Shown here: piece after piece, positions 31,283 to 39,975 of the stretch
Numbering within the stretch: position 1 is the stretch's first letter
Layout: each line of letters begins with the position of its first letter
From: Okibacterium fritillariae
GTDB taxonomy: Bacteria; Actinomycetota; Actinomycetes; Actinomycetales; Microbacteriaceae
Reading direction: 5' to 3'
Length of the DNA stretch: 64,000 nucleotides
Assembly (NCBI RefSeq): GCF_900167575.1
Contig: NZ_FUZP01000002.1
Location: 434,001-498,000, forward strand
Translations under genes and position numbers: made by a program
Notes under the pieces: model-generated
Database searches by the model: none
The model's input: only the letters and a program-made list of their open reading frames with translations
What the model was told of the DNA's origin: nothing

Positions 31283-32332
31283 ATGTCCACCATCTCGTCC
31301 CGCCGTCTCGGGCTGCGCGCCCTCTCGGCCACTCTCGCCGCGGGCCTCGCCCTCGACGGCCTCGCCGGATGCTCGACCGCGGCGTCGACCGACACGGGCT
31401 CGTCGTCGTCATCCGATGCCGCCTTCCCGGTCACGATCGACTCGGCGCTCGGCAAGGCCGTCATCGAGAAGAAGCCCGAGCGCGTCGTGACGATCGGCTG
31501 GGGCTCGGCCGACACGGTCTACTCGCTCGGCACGACCCCCGTGGCCATCGAGGCCGACCGCTGGGCGGGCGACAAGGATGGCCTGCTGCCCTGGTTCCGC
31601 GAGGCCGTCGAGAAGAACGGCGACACGTTGCCGGCCACGTTCGACGTCTACCCCGAGATCGACGTCGACAGTATCGTCGAGGCCGACCCCGACCTCATCC
31701 TGGCGCCGCAATCGGGTCTCACGGCCGACCAGTACGACGTGCTCTCGCAGCTCGCCCCCACGGTCGCCTACCCCGACCAGGCGTGGCAGACCCCCTACGA
31801 CACCCAGATCGAGATCATCGGCAAGGCGCTCGGCAAGACCGACGAGGCGAAGGGTCTGGTCGACGAGATCGACACGACGCTCGCCGACGCCGCGGCATCC
31901 CACCCCGAATACGCCGACCACACGTTCGCCTACGTCTATGCGGGCGGCGACCCGGGAACCCTGTCGTTCTACCAGAAGGGTTCGGCGCGCGTCGACCTGC
32001 TGTCGGCCCTCGGCCTGAAGATGGACGAGACGGTCGCGAAGCAGCCCATCACACAGGGCACCTTCACGTCGGTCGTGGGTCTCGAGAACGCCGACATGCT
32101 CAAGAACGTCGACCTGCTGATCACCTGGTTCAACGACGAGGCCGAGGAGAAGGCCACCGAGCAGCAGCCGCTCTACGCGCAGATCCCCGCCGTGCAGCGC
32201 GGCTCCTACATGGTGTCGCTCGACCGCCAGCTGGGCATGGCCGTCTCGGCTCTGACGCCGCTGACGGTGCCGTGGGCGCTCGACACGTACCTGCCGCAGA
32301 TCGATGAGGCGCTCGCGAAGGTCGGCGAGTAG
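31283..32332 (+). CDS. iron-siderophore ABC substrate-binding lipoprotein 2
   Basis: 349 residues, ATG after CAGGAG. Lipobox LAGC with Cys30. The body parallels the preceding gene throughout: FPVTIDSALGKAVIEKKPER, GSADTVYSLGTTPVAIE, DLILAPQSGLTADQYDVLSQL, QPLYAQIPAVQRGS and VPWALDTYLP. It is therefore a tandem paralogue. Divergence is highest around the ligand-contact loops (for example WAGDKDGLLPWFR against WGGDADAQQPWVR), so the pair may serve two siderophores with one permease. It ends ten bases before the permease genes. Confidence 0.92.
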   Translation: MSTISSRRLGLRALSATLAAGLALDGLAGCSTAASTDTGSSSSSDAAFPVTIDSALGKAVIEKKPERVVTIGWGSADTVYSLGTTPVAIEADRWAGDKDGLLPWFREAVEKNGDTLPATFDVYPEIDVDSIVEADPDLILAPQSGLTADQYDVLSQLAPTVAYPDQAWQTPYDTQIEIIGKALGKTDEAKGLVDEIDTTLADAAASHPEYADHTFAYVYAGGDPGTLSFYQKGSARVDLLSALGLKMDETVAKQPITQGTFTSVVGLENADMLKNVDLLITWFNDEAEEKATEQQPLYAQIPAVQRGSYMVSLDRQLGMAVSALTPLTVPWALDTYLPQIDEALAKVGE

Positions 32333-32341
32333 CCTCACCGC

Positions 32342-33397
32342 ATGACCGCCGTCTCCACGCCCCGCGCGAAGGCGCCGCACGACGAGGTTTCCGTCGCCGT
32401 GCAGCGTCGTCGCGCGTGGGCGCGGTCGGCGGGGCTCGTGACCGCCGTCGTGGTGCTGGGCCTCCTCGTGCTCGTTAGCCTCTCGGTCGGCTCGAAAGAG
32501 ATCCCGCTGGGGGATGTCTGGGCGGCACTCTTCGGCAACCCGCCCGACGACTACACCGCCACCGTGGTCGAGTCACGCATCCCGCGCACGCTCCTGGCCG
32601 TCGTGGTCGGAGCGGCGCTGGCCGTGGCGGGGGCGGTCATGCAGGGCATCACGCGCAACCCGCTCGGTGACCCGGGACTTCTCGGCGTCAATTCGGGCGC
32701 CGCCGCCACGGTCGTCACGTCGATCGCGTTCTTCGGCGTCTCGGCCGCGGGCAACGTCTGGGTGGCGCTGCCCGGCGCTGTCGCCGCGGTCGTCATCGTC
32801 TATGCCATTGGCCACGGTCGGGGACATGGCTCGCCGGCGCGCCTGGTGTTGGCGGGTGCCGTCGTCACGGCGGTCTTCTCGGCCTATGTGCAGGCGATCT
32901 CACTCAGTTTTCCCGATGCCTTCGCCGCCTACCGGTTCTGGGTCATCGGCTCGGTCGCGGGCCGCGGCTTCGACACGTTCTGGAGCATCCTGCCGTTCAT
33001 CGTCGTGGGTCTGGTGCTCTGCCTGAGCCTCGTCGGGCCGCTCAACGCCCTGGCGCTGGGCGAGGATTCCGCGGTCGCTCTCGGTGCGCGCCCGGGTGTC
33101 ACACGGCTCGTCGGGGGAGCGGGCACCACGCTGCTCGCGGCGGCGTCGACGGCGGGTGTCGGCCCGATCGGTTTCGTGGGTCTGGCCGTGCCGCATATCG
33201 TGCGCGCCCTCATCGGCGGCGATCACCGCTGGTTGCTGCCGTTCTGCGTGGTGCTGGGGCCGGCCCTCGTGCTCACGGCCGATGTCGTGGGGCGCGTCAT
33301 CGCGCGGCCCGACGAGCTGATGGTGGGCGTCATCACGGCGTTCATCGGCGCGCCCGTGTTGTTCGTCGTCGTGCGCCGGCTGGGGGCCCGCGCATGA
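32342..33397 (+). CDS. FecCD-family iron-siderophore permease 1
   Basis: 351 residues, nine to ten membrane segments. Landmarks of FecCD permeases are RIPRTLLAVVVGAALAVAGAVMQGITRNPLGDPGLLGVNSGA (read in parts: RIPRT, GAVMQGITRNPL and LGVNSGA) and GPIGFVGLAVPHIVRALIGGDHR near 275. It forms one half of the channel and couples to a BtuD/FepC-type ATPase through the LVGLxxPH-like loop. The last codon overlaps the next start (ATGA). No ATPase gene follows in the window. Confidence 0.94.
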   Translation: MTAVSTPRAKAPHDEVSVAVQRRRAWARSAGLVTAVVVLGLLVLVSLSVGSKEIPLGDVWAALFGNPPDDYTATVVESRIPRTLLAVVVGAALAVAGAVMQGITRNPLGDPGLLGVNSGAAATVVTSIAFFGVSAAGNVWVALPGAVAAVVIVYAIGHGRGHGSPARLVLAGAVVTAVFSAYVQAISLSFPDAFAAYRFWVIGSVAGRGFDTFWSILPFIVVGLVLCLSLVGPLNALALGEDSAVALGARPGVTRLVGGAGTTLLAAASTAGVGPIGFVGLAVPHIVRALIGGDHRWLLPFCVVLGPALVLTADVVGRVIARPDELMVGVITAFIGAPVLFVVVRRLGARA

Positions 33398-34482
33398 CGC
33401 GCGTCGATGCGGCGGCCATCGCGGCGGGGGGCGCGGCGGGCGGTGCGTCCCGCACGCCGGCTCGCACATTCCGGCTGGGCTCGTGGCTCTCGTTCCGCTA
33501 CCGGCTGCGCCCTGTCGTGGTGTCGGTGCTGCTGGTCGTCGTGACCGTCATCCTGGGGGTCGCAACCCTGACGCTCGGCCGCCTCGGCATCGCGCTTCCC
33601 GACCTTCCGGGCGCCCTGCTCGGCGACGTCTCGGGCAAAGAAAAGTTCATCCTGGGGGTCATCCGCGGCCCCCGTCTCGTGGTCGCCCTGGGCGCGGGTT
33701 TCGCCTTCGGGGTGGCGGGCAGCATCTTCCAGCGCGTGACGCGCAACCCGCTCGGCAGCCCGGATGTCATCGGTCTGACGGCCGGGGCATCGGCCGGTGC
33801 CGTGTCGGTCAGCCTGTTGTGGCCGAATATCATCCCCGTGCCCGTCGGAGCCCTCATCGGCGCCGTCGCCGCCATGATCGTCGTCTATGCGTCGACGGGT
33901 CGCGGTTTCGCCGCCCCGCAGCGCCTGATCGTGGCGGGCATCGGCGTCTCGGCGCTGTCGCTCGCGTTCGTGCAATTCGTGCTGAGCCGCGCGCAGCAGG
34001 AGCAGGCCACGGTGGTCTCGGGATGGTTGAACGGCAGCCTCGAGGCCAAGGACTGGTCCGATGCGGCCGTCGTCTGGGTCTCGGTCATCGTCTTCACGGT
34101 CTTGGCCCTCGCCCTCGCGCCGCGCACCCTGCTGGTCGAGCTGGGCGACGACATCGCGGATGGCGTGGGCGCGCGCTCGTCGGCCACGCGCGTGTTCATC
34201 GTGCTCATCGCCATCGCGCTGTCGGCGGCGGCCGTGAGCGTCTGCGGACCCATCGCCTTCATCGCGCTGACGGCGCCGCACATCGCCCGGGCGCTGACGC
34301 GGGATTCGGGCGCGGGCCTCGTGGCCGCGGGTCTCACGGGTTCGGCCCTGCTCGTGGCCGCCGATCTGCTCGTGCAACAGGCGCCGCTGCCTCAGCAGTT
34401 GCCGGTCGGCATCGTCACGGCGGGGATGGGCGGCCTGTTCCTCGGCTTCCTCCTCATCCGCCAGTGGCGCCGCACGGGCTGA
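33394..34482 (+). CDS. FecCD-family iron-siderophore permease 2
   Basis: 362 residues. An Ala/Gly-rich cytoplasmic start precedes about nine membrane segments. RGPRLVVALGAGFAFGVAGSIFQRVTRNPLGSPDVIGLTAGASAG (in parts) and CGPIAFIALTAPHIARALTRDSG are the family signatures, where the usual VGLxxPH reads IALTAPH. It partners the preceding permease as FepG with FepD. An ATPase gene would normally follow, but the next gene is convergent and unrelated. Confidence 0.94.
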   Translation: MTRVDAAAIAAGGAAGGASRTPARTFRLGSWLSFRYRLRPVVVSVLLVVVTVILGVATLTLGRLGIALPDLPGALLGDVSGKEKFILGVIRGPRLVVALGAGFAFGVAGSIFQRVTRNPLGSPDVIGLTAGASAGAVSVSLLWPNIIPVPVGALIGAVAAMIVVYASTGRGFAAPQRLIVAGIGVSALSLAFVQFVLSRAQQEQATVVSGWLNGSLEAKDWSDAAVVWVSVIVFTVLALALAPRTLLVELGDDIADGVGARSSATRVFIVLIAIALSAAAVSVCGPIAFIALTAPHIARALTRDSGAGLVAAGLTGSALLVAADLLVQQAPLPQQLPVGIVTAGMGGLFLGFLLIRQWRRTG

Positions 34483-34551
34483 GCTCTGCCACTTGCCCCG
34501 TCCGGCGGGGCCGGCAGAAGGCATGCGCGATCCGGCCGGGGCGGGCAGAGC
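34483..34551. terminator. nested hairpins between convergent permease and HExxH genes
   Basis: Outer arms GCTCTGCC (34483) and GGCAGAGC (34544) enclose an inner perfect stem GCCCCG/CGGGGC with a 5-nt loop (34495-34511). It probably ends the iron operon. Confidence 0.55.
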
Positions 34552-34588
34552 CGGCCGTTCACCCCGAACGCCCGGCCCCCCGCATCCG

Positions 34589-34960
34589 CTACCCGCGCTT
34601 CTTCGGCAGGTAGCCGCCCTTCTCCAAACCGGCCTCGATCTCGAACCGGTTTTTCAACGGATTGCGCCCGCTCGCCGCGTAGTACAGCGGGAACAACATG
34701 CCGTAGGTCTTCCACTGCTGCTTGTGTACGGCCTCGTGTTCGAGCACATCGTCGGACACGTTGTGGTCGGTCAGGTAGCAGGCGCCCACGCAGCTCCCGC
34801 CGCGCCCGAACGTCCACTTCGGCATGCCCGTGAACACGAAGAGCCCGTTGCGCCGCTGCACCCGCCCGGTACTCCAGATGGTGCCCCACACCAACCCGAC
34901 GAGTGTGGCATAGAGGTAGCCCAGCCAGGAGAGGGGAGAGCTCAGGAGCGTTCCTCTCAC
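34589..34960 (-). CDS. small HExxH-motif protein
   Basis: 123 residues if begun at GTG 34960, which overlaps the stop of the flavoprotein gene (GTGA). An N-terminal hydrophobic segment (about 8-28) suggests membrane anchoring. RGGSCVGACYLTD carries two Cys three residues apart. HEAVHKQQWKTYG (75-87) is an HExxH zinc-site pattern, and NRFEIEAG 29-35 residues later supplies possible third ligands (Glu107 or Glu109), as in minimal gluzincins. Homologues in this group of bacteria are often loosely called Fe-S oxidoreductases, but I see no Fe-S motif. The function is unknown; a metal-dependent peptidase is the best structural guess. Confidence 0.65.
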   Translation of the reverse strand: MRGTLLSSPLSWLGYLYATLVGLVWGTIWSTGRVQRRNGLFVFTGMPKWTFGRGGSCVGACYLTDHNVSDDVLEHEAVHKQQWKTYGMLFPLYYAASGRNPLKNRFEIEAGLEKGGYLPKKRG

Positions 34961-36369
34961 GCCTCGGCCCGGTAGGTCTCGAGCAGGCGCAGCCAGATCT
35001 CGCTGATCGTGGGGTAGGACGGCACGGCGTGCCACAGTCGGGACAGCGGCACTTCGCCGACGACGGCGATGGTCGCCGAGTGGATCAGCTCGGACACGTC
35101 GGGTCCGACGAAGGTGACGCCGACGATGACCTGGCGGCTCTCGTCGACGATCATGCGGGCTTGGCCCTCGTAGCCGTCGGCGTGCAGCGCGCTTCCCGCA
35201 ACGTTGCCGAGCGCGTAGTCGACGACGCGGATGTCGAGCCCCTGGTCGGTGGCCTGCTTGGCGGTCAGGCCGACCGATGCCACCTCCGGCTCGGTGAACA
35301 CGACCTGCGGAACCGCCTGGTGGTCGGCCGTCGCCACGTAGTCACTCCACGGCACGGGGTTGGATGCCTCGTCGCCCTGCGCGCGCGCCGCGATGACCAT
35401 GCCGGCGGCCCGCGCCTGGTACTTGCCCTGGTGGGTGAGCAGCGCGCGGTGGTTCACGTCGCCGGCGGCGTAGAGCCAGCCGCCCTCGACGTCGGTGACG
35501 CGCATGGTGTCGTCGACGCTCAGCCAGTCGCCGTCGCTGAGGCCGACGCTCGAGAGCCCGAGGTCTTCGGTGCGCGGGGTGCGGCCCGTGGCCACGATGA
35601 TTTCGTCGGCGACGACGTGTTCGCCGTCGTCGAGCGTCACGGTGACCTCTCCGCTGTCGGCGCGCGACACGGTGGCCGGCGAGCCGTGCACGATGGTGGC
35701 ACCGCGCGAGCGCAGTTCGGCGGCGACGAGGTCGCCCGCGAAGGGTTCGGAGGCGCCGAGCAGCCCGGAGCGCGCGATCACGGTGACGGTCGAGCCGAGT
35801 GCCTGGTAGGCCGTGGCCATCTCGGCCGCGACGACGCCGCCGCCGATGATGACGGTGCGGGCGGGGATCTGTTCGACGGCCGTGGCTTCGCGGCTCGTCC
35901 ACGGTGCCACGTCGGCGAGGCCGTCGATGTGGGGGAGGAGCGCGGCCGAGCCGGTGCAGACGACGACGGCGTGGGTGGCGTGCAGCGTGCGCGTGCCGTT
36001 CTCGGTGGTCACCTCGACGACCTTCTCGCCCGCGAGGCGTCCGTGTCCGCGCACGAGGTCGATGCCCGCGCCGGTCAGCCATTCGACCTGGCCCGAGTCG
36101 TTCCATTCGCTCGTGAACGAGTCGCGGCGCTTCAGCACGGCGGCCACGTCGAGCGTGCCGGTCACGCCCACCTTCTCGGCGGCGTGCAGGGCCTGACCGG
36201 TGCGCAGCAGGGCCTTCGACGGCATGCAGGCCCAGTAGGAGCATTCGCCGCCGACGAGTTCGCTTTCGACGATGGCCACGCTGAGTCCGGCTTTATGCGC
36301 GTAGTCGGCCACGTTCTCGCCGACGGGGCCGGCGCCGATCACGATCAGGTCGTAGGTGTGTGAGGTCAT
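34957..36369 (-). CDS. FAD-dependent pyridine nucleotide-disulfide oxidoreductase
   Basis: 470 residues. N-terminal FAD loop VIGAGPVGENVAD (about 8-20). Redox-active disulfide in GGECSYWACMPSK (about 40-52), a CxxxxC like that of lipoamide/mercuric reductases. NAD(P) loop VIIGGGVVAAEMATAYQALG, and second FAD motif LYAAGDVN. The C-terminal dimerisation domain has HAVPSYPTISE, where the His-x-x-Pro...Glu-like pair of lipoyl dehydrogenases reads HAVPSYPTISE. The natural disulfide is unknown (mycothiol-, quinone- or flavin-related). Its start is two bases after the enoyl-CoA hydratase stop, so the two are co-translated. Confidence 0.88.
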   Translation of the reverse strand: MTSHTYDLIVIGAGPVGENVADYAHKAGLSVAIVESELVGGECSYWACMPSKALLRTGQALHAAEKVGVTGTLDVAAVLKRRDSFTSEWNDSGQVEWLTGAGIDLVRGHGRLAGEKVVEVTTENGTRTLHATHAVVVCTGSAALLPHIDGLADVAPWTSREATAVEQIPARTVIIGGGVVAAEMATAYQALGSTVTVIARSGLLGASEPFAGDLVAAELRSRGATIVHGSPATVSRADSGEVTVTLDDGEHVVADEIIVATGRTPRTEDLGLSSVGLSDGDWLSVDDTMRVTDVEGGWLYAAGDVNHRALLTHQGKYQARAAGMVIAARAQGDEASNPVPWSDYVATADHQAVPQVVFTEPEVASVGLTAKQATDQGLDIRVVDYALGNVAGSALHADGYEGQARMIVDESRQVIVGVTFVGPDVSELIHSATIAVVGEVPLSRLWHAVPSYPTISEIWLRLLETYRAEA

Positions 36370-36371
36370 GG

Positions 36372-37184
36372 CTATCTTCCTTCGAATTGCGGGGTCGTTC
36401 GGGTGAGGAATGCTTCCATCCCGATGCGGGCGTCTTTCGACGCGCTCAGCCGGGCCAACAGCGCGGGGAGCTGCGCTTCGGCGGCGGCGTCGGGCCCGCG
36501 GTGGGCGAGCTTGGCGTTCTGCAGGGCGGCTTGCACGGCGAGCGGGGCTTGGGCGGCGACGCGTTCGGCCAGGGCGATGGCGTGTTCGAGCTGCTGCCCG
36601 TTCGGCACGATGTCCTGCACGAGCCCCAGCCGGCGCGCCTCGTCGGCGTCGAATTCGTCGCCCGTGAGCACCCAGCGCATGGCGTTCGACCATCCCGCGG
36701 TCTTGGCGAATCGCGTGGTCGCGCCACCGAACGGCAGGATGCCGCGGCTCACCTCGAGCTGGGCGAACCGCGTCCCCTCAGCCGCCACGACGATCTCGGA
36801 GGCGAGGGCCAGTTCGATGCCGAGCGTGAAGCAGATGCCCTGCACGGCGAGCACGACGGGTTTCGACAGCTGCGTGCCGTCGACCTGCCATGGGTGCAGT
36901 CCGTCGGGCGGCACGATGTCGAGCGTTCCCGACTGCACGCGCGGACCGATGTCGGCCAGGTCGAGTCCGGCCGTGAAGTGCTCGCCGACGGCGTAGACGA
37001 CGCCGACCCGCAACTCGGGGTCTCGGTCGAGCAGTCCGTACGCCGACGACAACTCGCTGAGCATGCGCGCGTCGGCGGCGTTGCGTTTCTCGGGACGGTT
37101 CAGGCCGATCAGCAGCAGGTGACCGCGTCGTTCGACGAGCACGCGCGCGTCGGAGTCGGGCACAGGCGTCGTTGCAGGTGTCAT
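36372..37184 (-). CDS. enoyl-CoA hydratase/isomerase family protein
   Basis: 270 residues from ATG 37184 (GTG 37193 is an alternative). Crotonase fold: LIGLNRPEKRNAAD, oxyanion-hole segment GEHFTAGLDLADI (about 71-83), and GICFTLGIELALASEIVVAAEGTRFAQLEVSRGILPFGG (in parts), where the second oxyanion Gly lies in FTLGIEL. The canonical hydratase Glu pair is not clear: the position after RFAQLE has Glu, while the other is replaced. Isomerase or hydratase on an acyl-CoA is likely. Co-transcribed with the flavin disulfide oxidoreductase. Confidence 0.87.
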   Translation of the reverse strand: MTPATTPVPDSDARVLVERRGHLLLIGLNRPEKRNAADARMLSELSSAYGLLDRDPELRVGVVYAVGEHFTAGLDLADIGPRVQSGTLDIVPPDGLHPWQVDGTQLSKPVVLAVQGICFTLGIELALASEIVVAAEGTRFAQLEVSRGILPFGGATTRFAKTAGWSNAMRWVLTGDEFDADEARRLGLVQDIVPNGQQLEHAIALAERVAAQAPLAVQAALQNAKLAHRGPDAAAEAQLPALLARLSASKDARIGMEAFLTRTTPQFEGR

Positions 37185-37215
37185 ATCGCTCACGTTACCC
37201 GCCTCCCGTCCGCGG

Positions 37216-38154
37216 TCAGCGGGCGAGTGCTCCGATGATCCGCAGGATGGTGCCCAGGTCGTCGTCGGCCGCGTCGGCACTGGCGGGCGCAAACCCCGTG
37301 AGGCTCGCACCGACCAGCGTGAAGCGCTCTTTCAGGGCCACGATCGCGGGCACGAGCGTGGCGGGTTCGACGCCGAAGGGTTCGGGCCCGGTGATGCCGG
37401 CGATGCGGGCGGGGTCGAGCACATCGAGATCGACGTGCACATAAACGCAACGCGCCCCGGATGCTTCGACGGCGGCTACGAGGTCATCCCCCGTCGTGCG
37501 TTCCACCGTCAGGGCGGTCATGCCCGACCCCTCGATGAAGGTGGCTTCGGCGTCGTCGAAGGACCGCGCACCGGCCAGCACGATGCGCTCGTCGGCCACG
37601 GGATGTTCGGCCGTCAGCGGCCAGGCCCCGTCGCCCATAACGGCACGCAGAACCATGCCCCCGAATGCGCCGGATGTCGATGACTCGGGTGTGTTCAGAT
37701 CGCCGTGTGCATCGAACCACACGACGGCCAGGTCGCTGCCGTGCGCGCGAGAAGCGTGGTCGATGGCGCCGAGCGCGACACCGCAGTCGCCGCCGACGAC
37801 GAGCACGGGTTCGGCTTTCGCGGCACCCTCGGTGTTCTCCGCGGCGCTTGTCGCGCTGCCGGTGTCGGGCCCGCTGTCGGCGCTCTGCGCGGTATCAGCC
37901 GCGGCGGCCTCGTCGCCCTCGCGGGCGATCCGGTCATACCGCTCGAGCGTGGCGACGACGGCCTCGCGCACCATCTGAATCGACGACGCGCGATGAACGC
38001 CGGTGTCCATGGCCGACCCGGCTTCGAGGGGCACCTGGACGACCTCGGTGCGCGAGGCGGGCAGGTCGTCCCGAATCGCCTCGGCCCCGTCGATCAGCTG
38101 CATGGCCCGAGCGGAGGGCGAACCCTGCCACTCGGGCACCACGAGGTAGCGCAT
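37216..38154 (-). CDS. arginase/agmatinase-family protein
   Basis: 312 residues, ureohydrolase fold. Metal-binding motifs are VVWFDAHGDLNTP (about 141-153, DAHxD) and HVDLDVLDP (about 236-244, the SxDxDxxDP motif with His at the first position). The first motif, usually GGDHS, reads GGDCG, so one manganese ligand His is replaced by Cys. A low-complexity Ala/Asp/Ser/Thr-rich insert lies at about 80-113. It may be a divergent arginase or formimidoylglutamase, or a non-ureohydrolase. It is directly downstream of the PspA gene, 24 bases away. Confidence 0.78.
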   Translation of the reverse strand: MRYLVVPEWQGSPSARAMQLIDGAEAIRDDLPASRTEVVQVPLEAGSAMDTGVHRASSIQMVREAVVATLERYDRIAREGDEAAAADTAQSADSGPDTGSATSAAENTEGAAKAEPVLVVGGDCGVALGAIDHASRAHGSDLAVVWFDAHGDLNTPESSTSGAFGGMVLRAVMGDGAWPLTAEHPVADERIVLAGARSFDDAEATFIEGSGMTALTVERTTGDDLVAAVEASGARCVYVHVDLDVLDPARIAGITGPEPFGVEPATLVPAIVALKERFTLVGASLTGFAPASADAADDDLGTILRIIGALAR

Positions 38155-38178
38155 GGGTTTAGCTCCGCAGCCCTGAGC

Positions 38179-38949
38179 TTAGAATCCGGCGCCCGGCGTG
38201 TAGGGCGGGTTGGGCGCCTCGACGGCGGCGCGGCTGGGGCTGCCCGACTTGAGCGCGGCCAGTCGGGCCTCGACCTCGGTCAGCTCGCCGAGGTCGTCGA
38301 GCGATTCGAACTGGGCGTCGAGGCTGGAGGCCGACAGCTCGGCCTGACCCTTCACCTTGGCTTCTTCGCGGCGGATCTTCTCCTCGAAGCGGCTGACCTC
38401 GCTGGTCGGGTCCATGATGTCGATGCTCTTGACGGCGTCGTGCACGCGCGCCTGGGCCTCGGCCGACTTGGCACGGGCGACGAGCTCGTTGCGCTTCGAC
38501 TTGAGCTGCTCGAGCTTCTGCTTCATGCCGTTCAGCCCGTTCTTCAGCTGATCGACGACCTGCGTCTGCGACGCGATCTGCGGCTCGGCGGCCTTGGCCT
38601 CGTTCTCCGACCCGATCTGGCGCTGCAGGGCGACCTTGGCCAGGTTGTCGAACTTGTCGGCGTCGGCGGCGTGCCCGCTGCTGCGGTATTCGTCGGCCTT
38701 GCGGCTCGCGGCGATGGCCTTGTTGCCCCAGTCGGCCGCGGCCTGCACGTCTTCGCGGTGGTCTTCTTCGAGTAGGCGCAGGTTGCCGATGGTCTCGGCG
38801 ATGGCGCTCTCGGCGTCGGCGATGGAGGCGGTGTAGTCACGCACCATCTGGTCGAGCATCTTCTGCGGGTCTTCCGCTCCGTCGAGCAGGGCGTTGATGT
38901 TCGCCTTCGCCAACTGCGTGATCCGGCCGAAAATGGACTGCTTCGCCAT
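38179..38949 (-). CDS. pspA: PspA/IM30 (ESCRT-III-like) membrane-stress protein
   Basis: 256 residues, almost entirely helical. MAKQSIFGRITQLAKANINALLDGAEDPQKMLDQMVRDY (read in parts) is the diagnostic PspA start: an amphipathic membrane-binding helix followed by the hairpin that polymerises. Long coiled coils run to about 215, followed by a Pro/Ala-rich tail ending TPGAGF. It binds damaged cytoplasmic membrane and preserves proton-motive force. Clear ribosome site GAGGGAG before ATG 38949. The arginase-like gene follows on the same strand. No ClgR/PspB/PspC genes are near. Confidence 0.94.
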   Translation of the reverse strand: MAKQSIFGRITQLAKANINALLDGAEDPQKMLDQMVRDYTASIADAESAIAETIGNLRLLEEDHREDVQAAADWGNKAIAASRKADEYRSSGHAADADKFDNLAKVALQRQIGSENEAKAAEPQIASQTQVVDQLKNGLNGMKQKLEQLKSKRNELVARAKSAEAQARVHDAVKSIDIMDPTSEVSRFEEKIRREEAKVKGQAELSASSLDAQFESLDDLGELTEVEARLAALKSGSPSRAAVEAPNPPYTPGAGF

Positions 38950-39157
38950 GGTGCTCCCTCTCGTCAAGCGGTGTGATTCCCACTCTAGGGCGGGCCACCG
39001 ACACCGTCATCAGCTTTTGCAGAGAGAACGCACAGAATAGGATGTCGCGCCCACACGCCCTTCTGTGTCACCGTGTTACACACCCGTTGCCCCTGTCGGG
39101 GGTGCGGTGCAGGATAGAACCACCACCACAACTCGCTCTTCAGAAAGGGGGCCACCC

Positions 39158-39916
39158 ATGCACGATCTCCACACCGATCTGCGTCTCGCTGTCATCGAGG
39201 TCGCGAGCATGCGTGAGCACGCCCCCGACTACGACGAGTTCGTGGCCCAGCTCATCGGGCGCACCGTGTCCGAGGCCGAGAACGCCGGGTGGCAGGTGTC
39301 GCGTCACGCGGCCGCCGATCTCGGGGCCGAGGCCCTGCTCGAGGTCACCGACAAGGCCGACGCCATCGTCATCCTCGGGGGAGAAGACATCCACCCGCGT
39401 CATTACGGCGAAGAGGTCGGCTACCCGGGCGAGGGCGTGCACTACGACGACGCCGATCTGGCGCAGATCGCCGTTGCGCGCCGTGCCGTCGAGCGCGCAA
39501 CGCCCCTCCTCGGCATCTGCCGTGGACACCAGGTCATCAACGTCGCCCTGGGTGGCACGCTCATCCCCGATCTGGGCGACGAGAGCGGCCACCGCAACAT
39601 CGACGTCCCCATCGAAGACGTGCTCACGCCGCACGAGATCCAGCTCGAGCGATCCTCCACGCTGGCGCTCCGCCTCGGCGGGGCGGCGGTCACGGTGCAG
39701 AGCGCGCACCACCAGGCCGTGGGTCGCCTGGGCGAAGGTCTCATCGCGGTCGGCTGGTCGCACGACGGTCACGTCGAAGCCATCGAGCACGAGGTGCTGC
39801 CCATCACGGGCGTGCAGTTCCACCCCGAGGCACCGTCGTCGCCCGCCGGTCAGCTCGCGGGTCTCCTCGAGGGTCTCGCCCGCGAGGCCGAGCGCGCCCA
39901 GCTCCTGGCGGCTTAG
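39158..39916 (+). CDS. gamma-glutamyl hydrolase-type class I glutamine amidotransferase (peptidase C26)
   Basis: 252 residues. The nucleophile is in GICRGHQVINVALGG (about 113-127, Cys in ICRGHQ). GGEDIHPRHYGE is the PuuD-like N-terminal loop, and VQFHPEAP holds the catalytic His and Glu. The family includes gamma-glutamyl-GABA hydrolase (polyamine/putrescine breakdown). No puu genes are near; the arginase-family gene is about 1 kb away on the other strand. ATG 39158 follows an AGAAAGGGGG ribosome site. Confidence 0.87.
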   Translation: MHDLHTDLRLAVIEVASMREHAPDYDEFVAQLIGRTVSEAENAGWQVSRHAAADLGAEALLEVTDKADAIVILGGEDIHPRHYGEEVGYPGEGVHYDDADLAQIAVARRAVERATPLLGICRGHQVINVALGGTLIPDLGDESGHRNIDVPIEDVLTPHEIQLERSSTLALRLGGAAVTVQSAHHQAVGRLGEGLIAVGWSHDGHVEAIEHEVLPITGVQFHPEAPSSPAGQLAGLLEGLAREAERAQLLAA

Positions 39917-39962
39917 GCTCCCATTCCACGCGTGGCATCCGCCCCGTGTCGGCGCGGTCGCC

Positions 39963-39968
39963 TAGCGT
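39963..39968 (+). promoter_or_regulatory. -10 box TAGCGT, leaderless DUF3097 gene
   Basis: TAGCGT ends 7 nt before ATG 39976. Confidence 0.5.
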
Positions 39969-39975
39969 TGATCCC

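Noticed and set aside
34483-34588. Remnant of a FepC-type ATPase gene after the permeases
   Set aside because: The 106-bp gap contains only nested inverted repeats and no Walker or signature motif in any frame.
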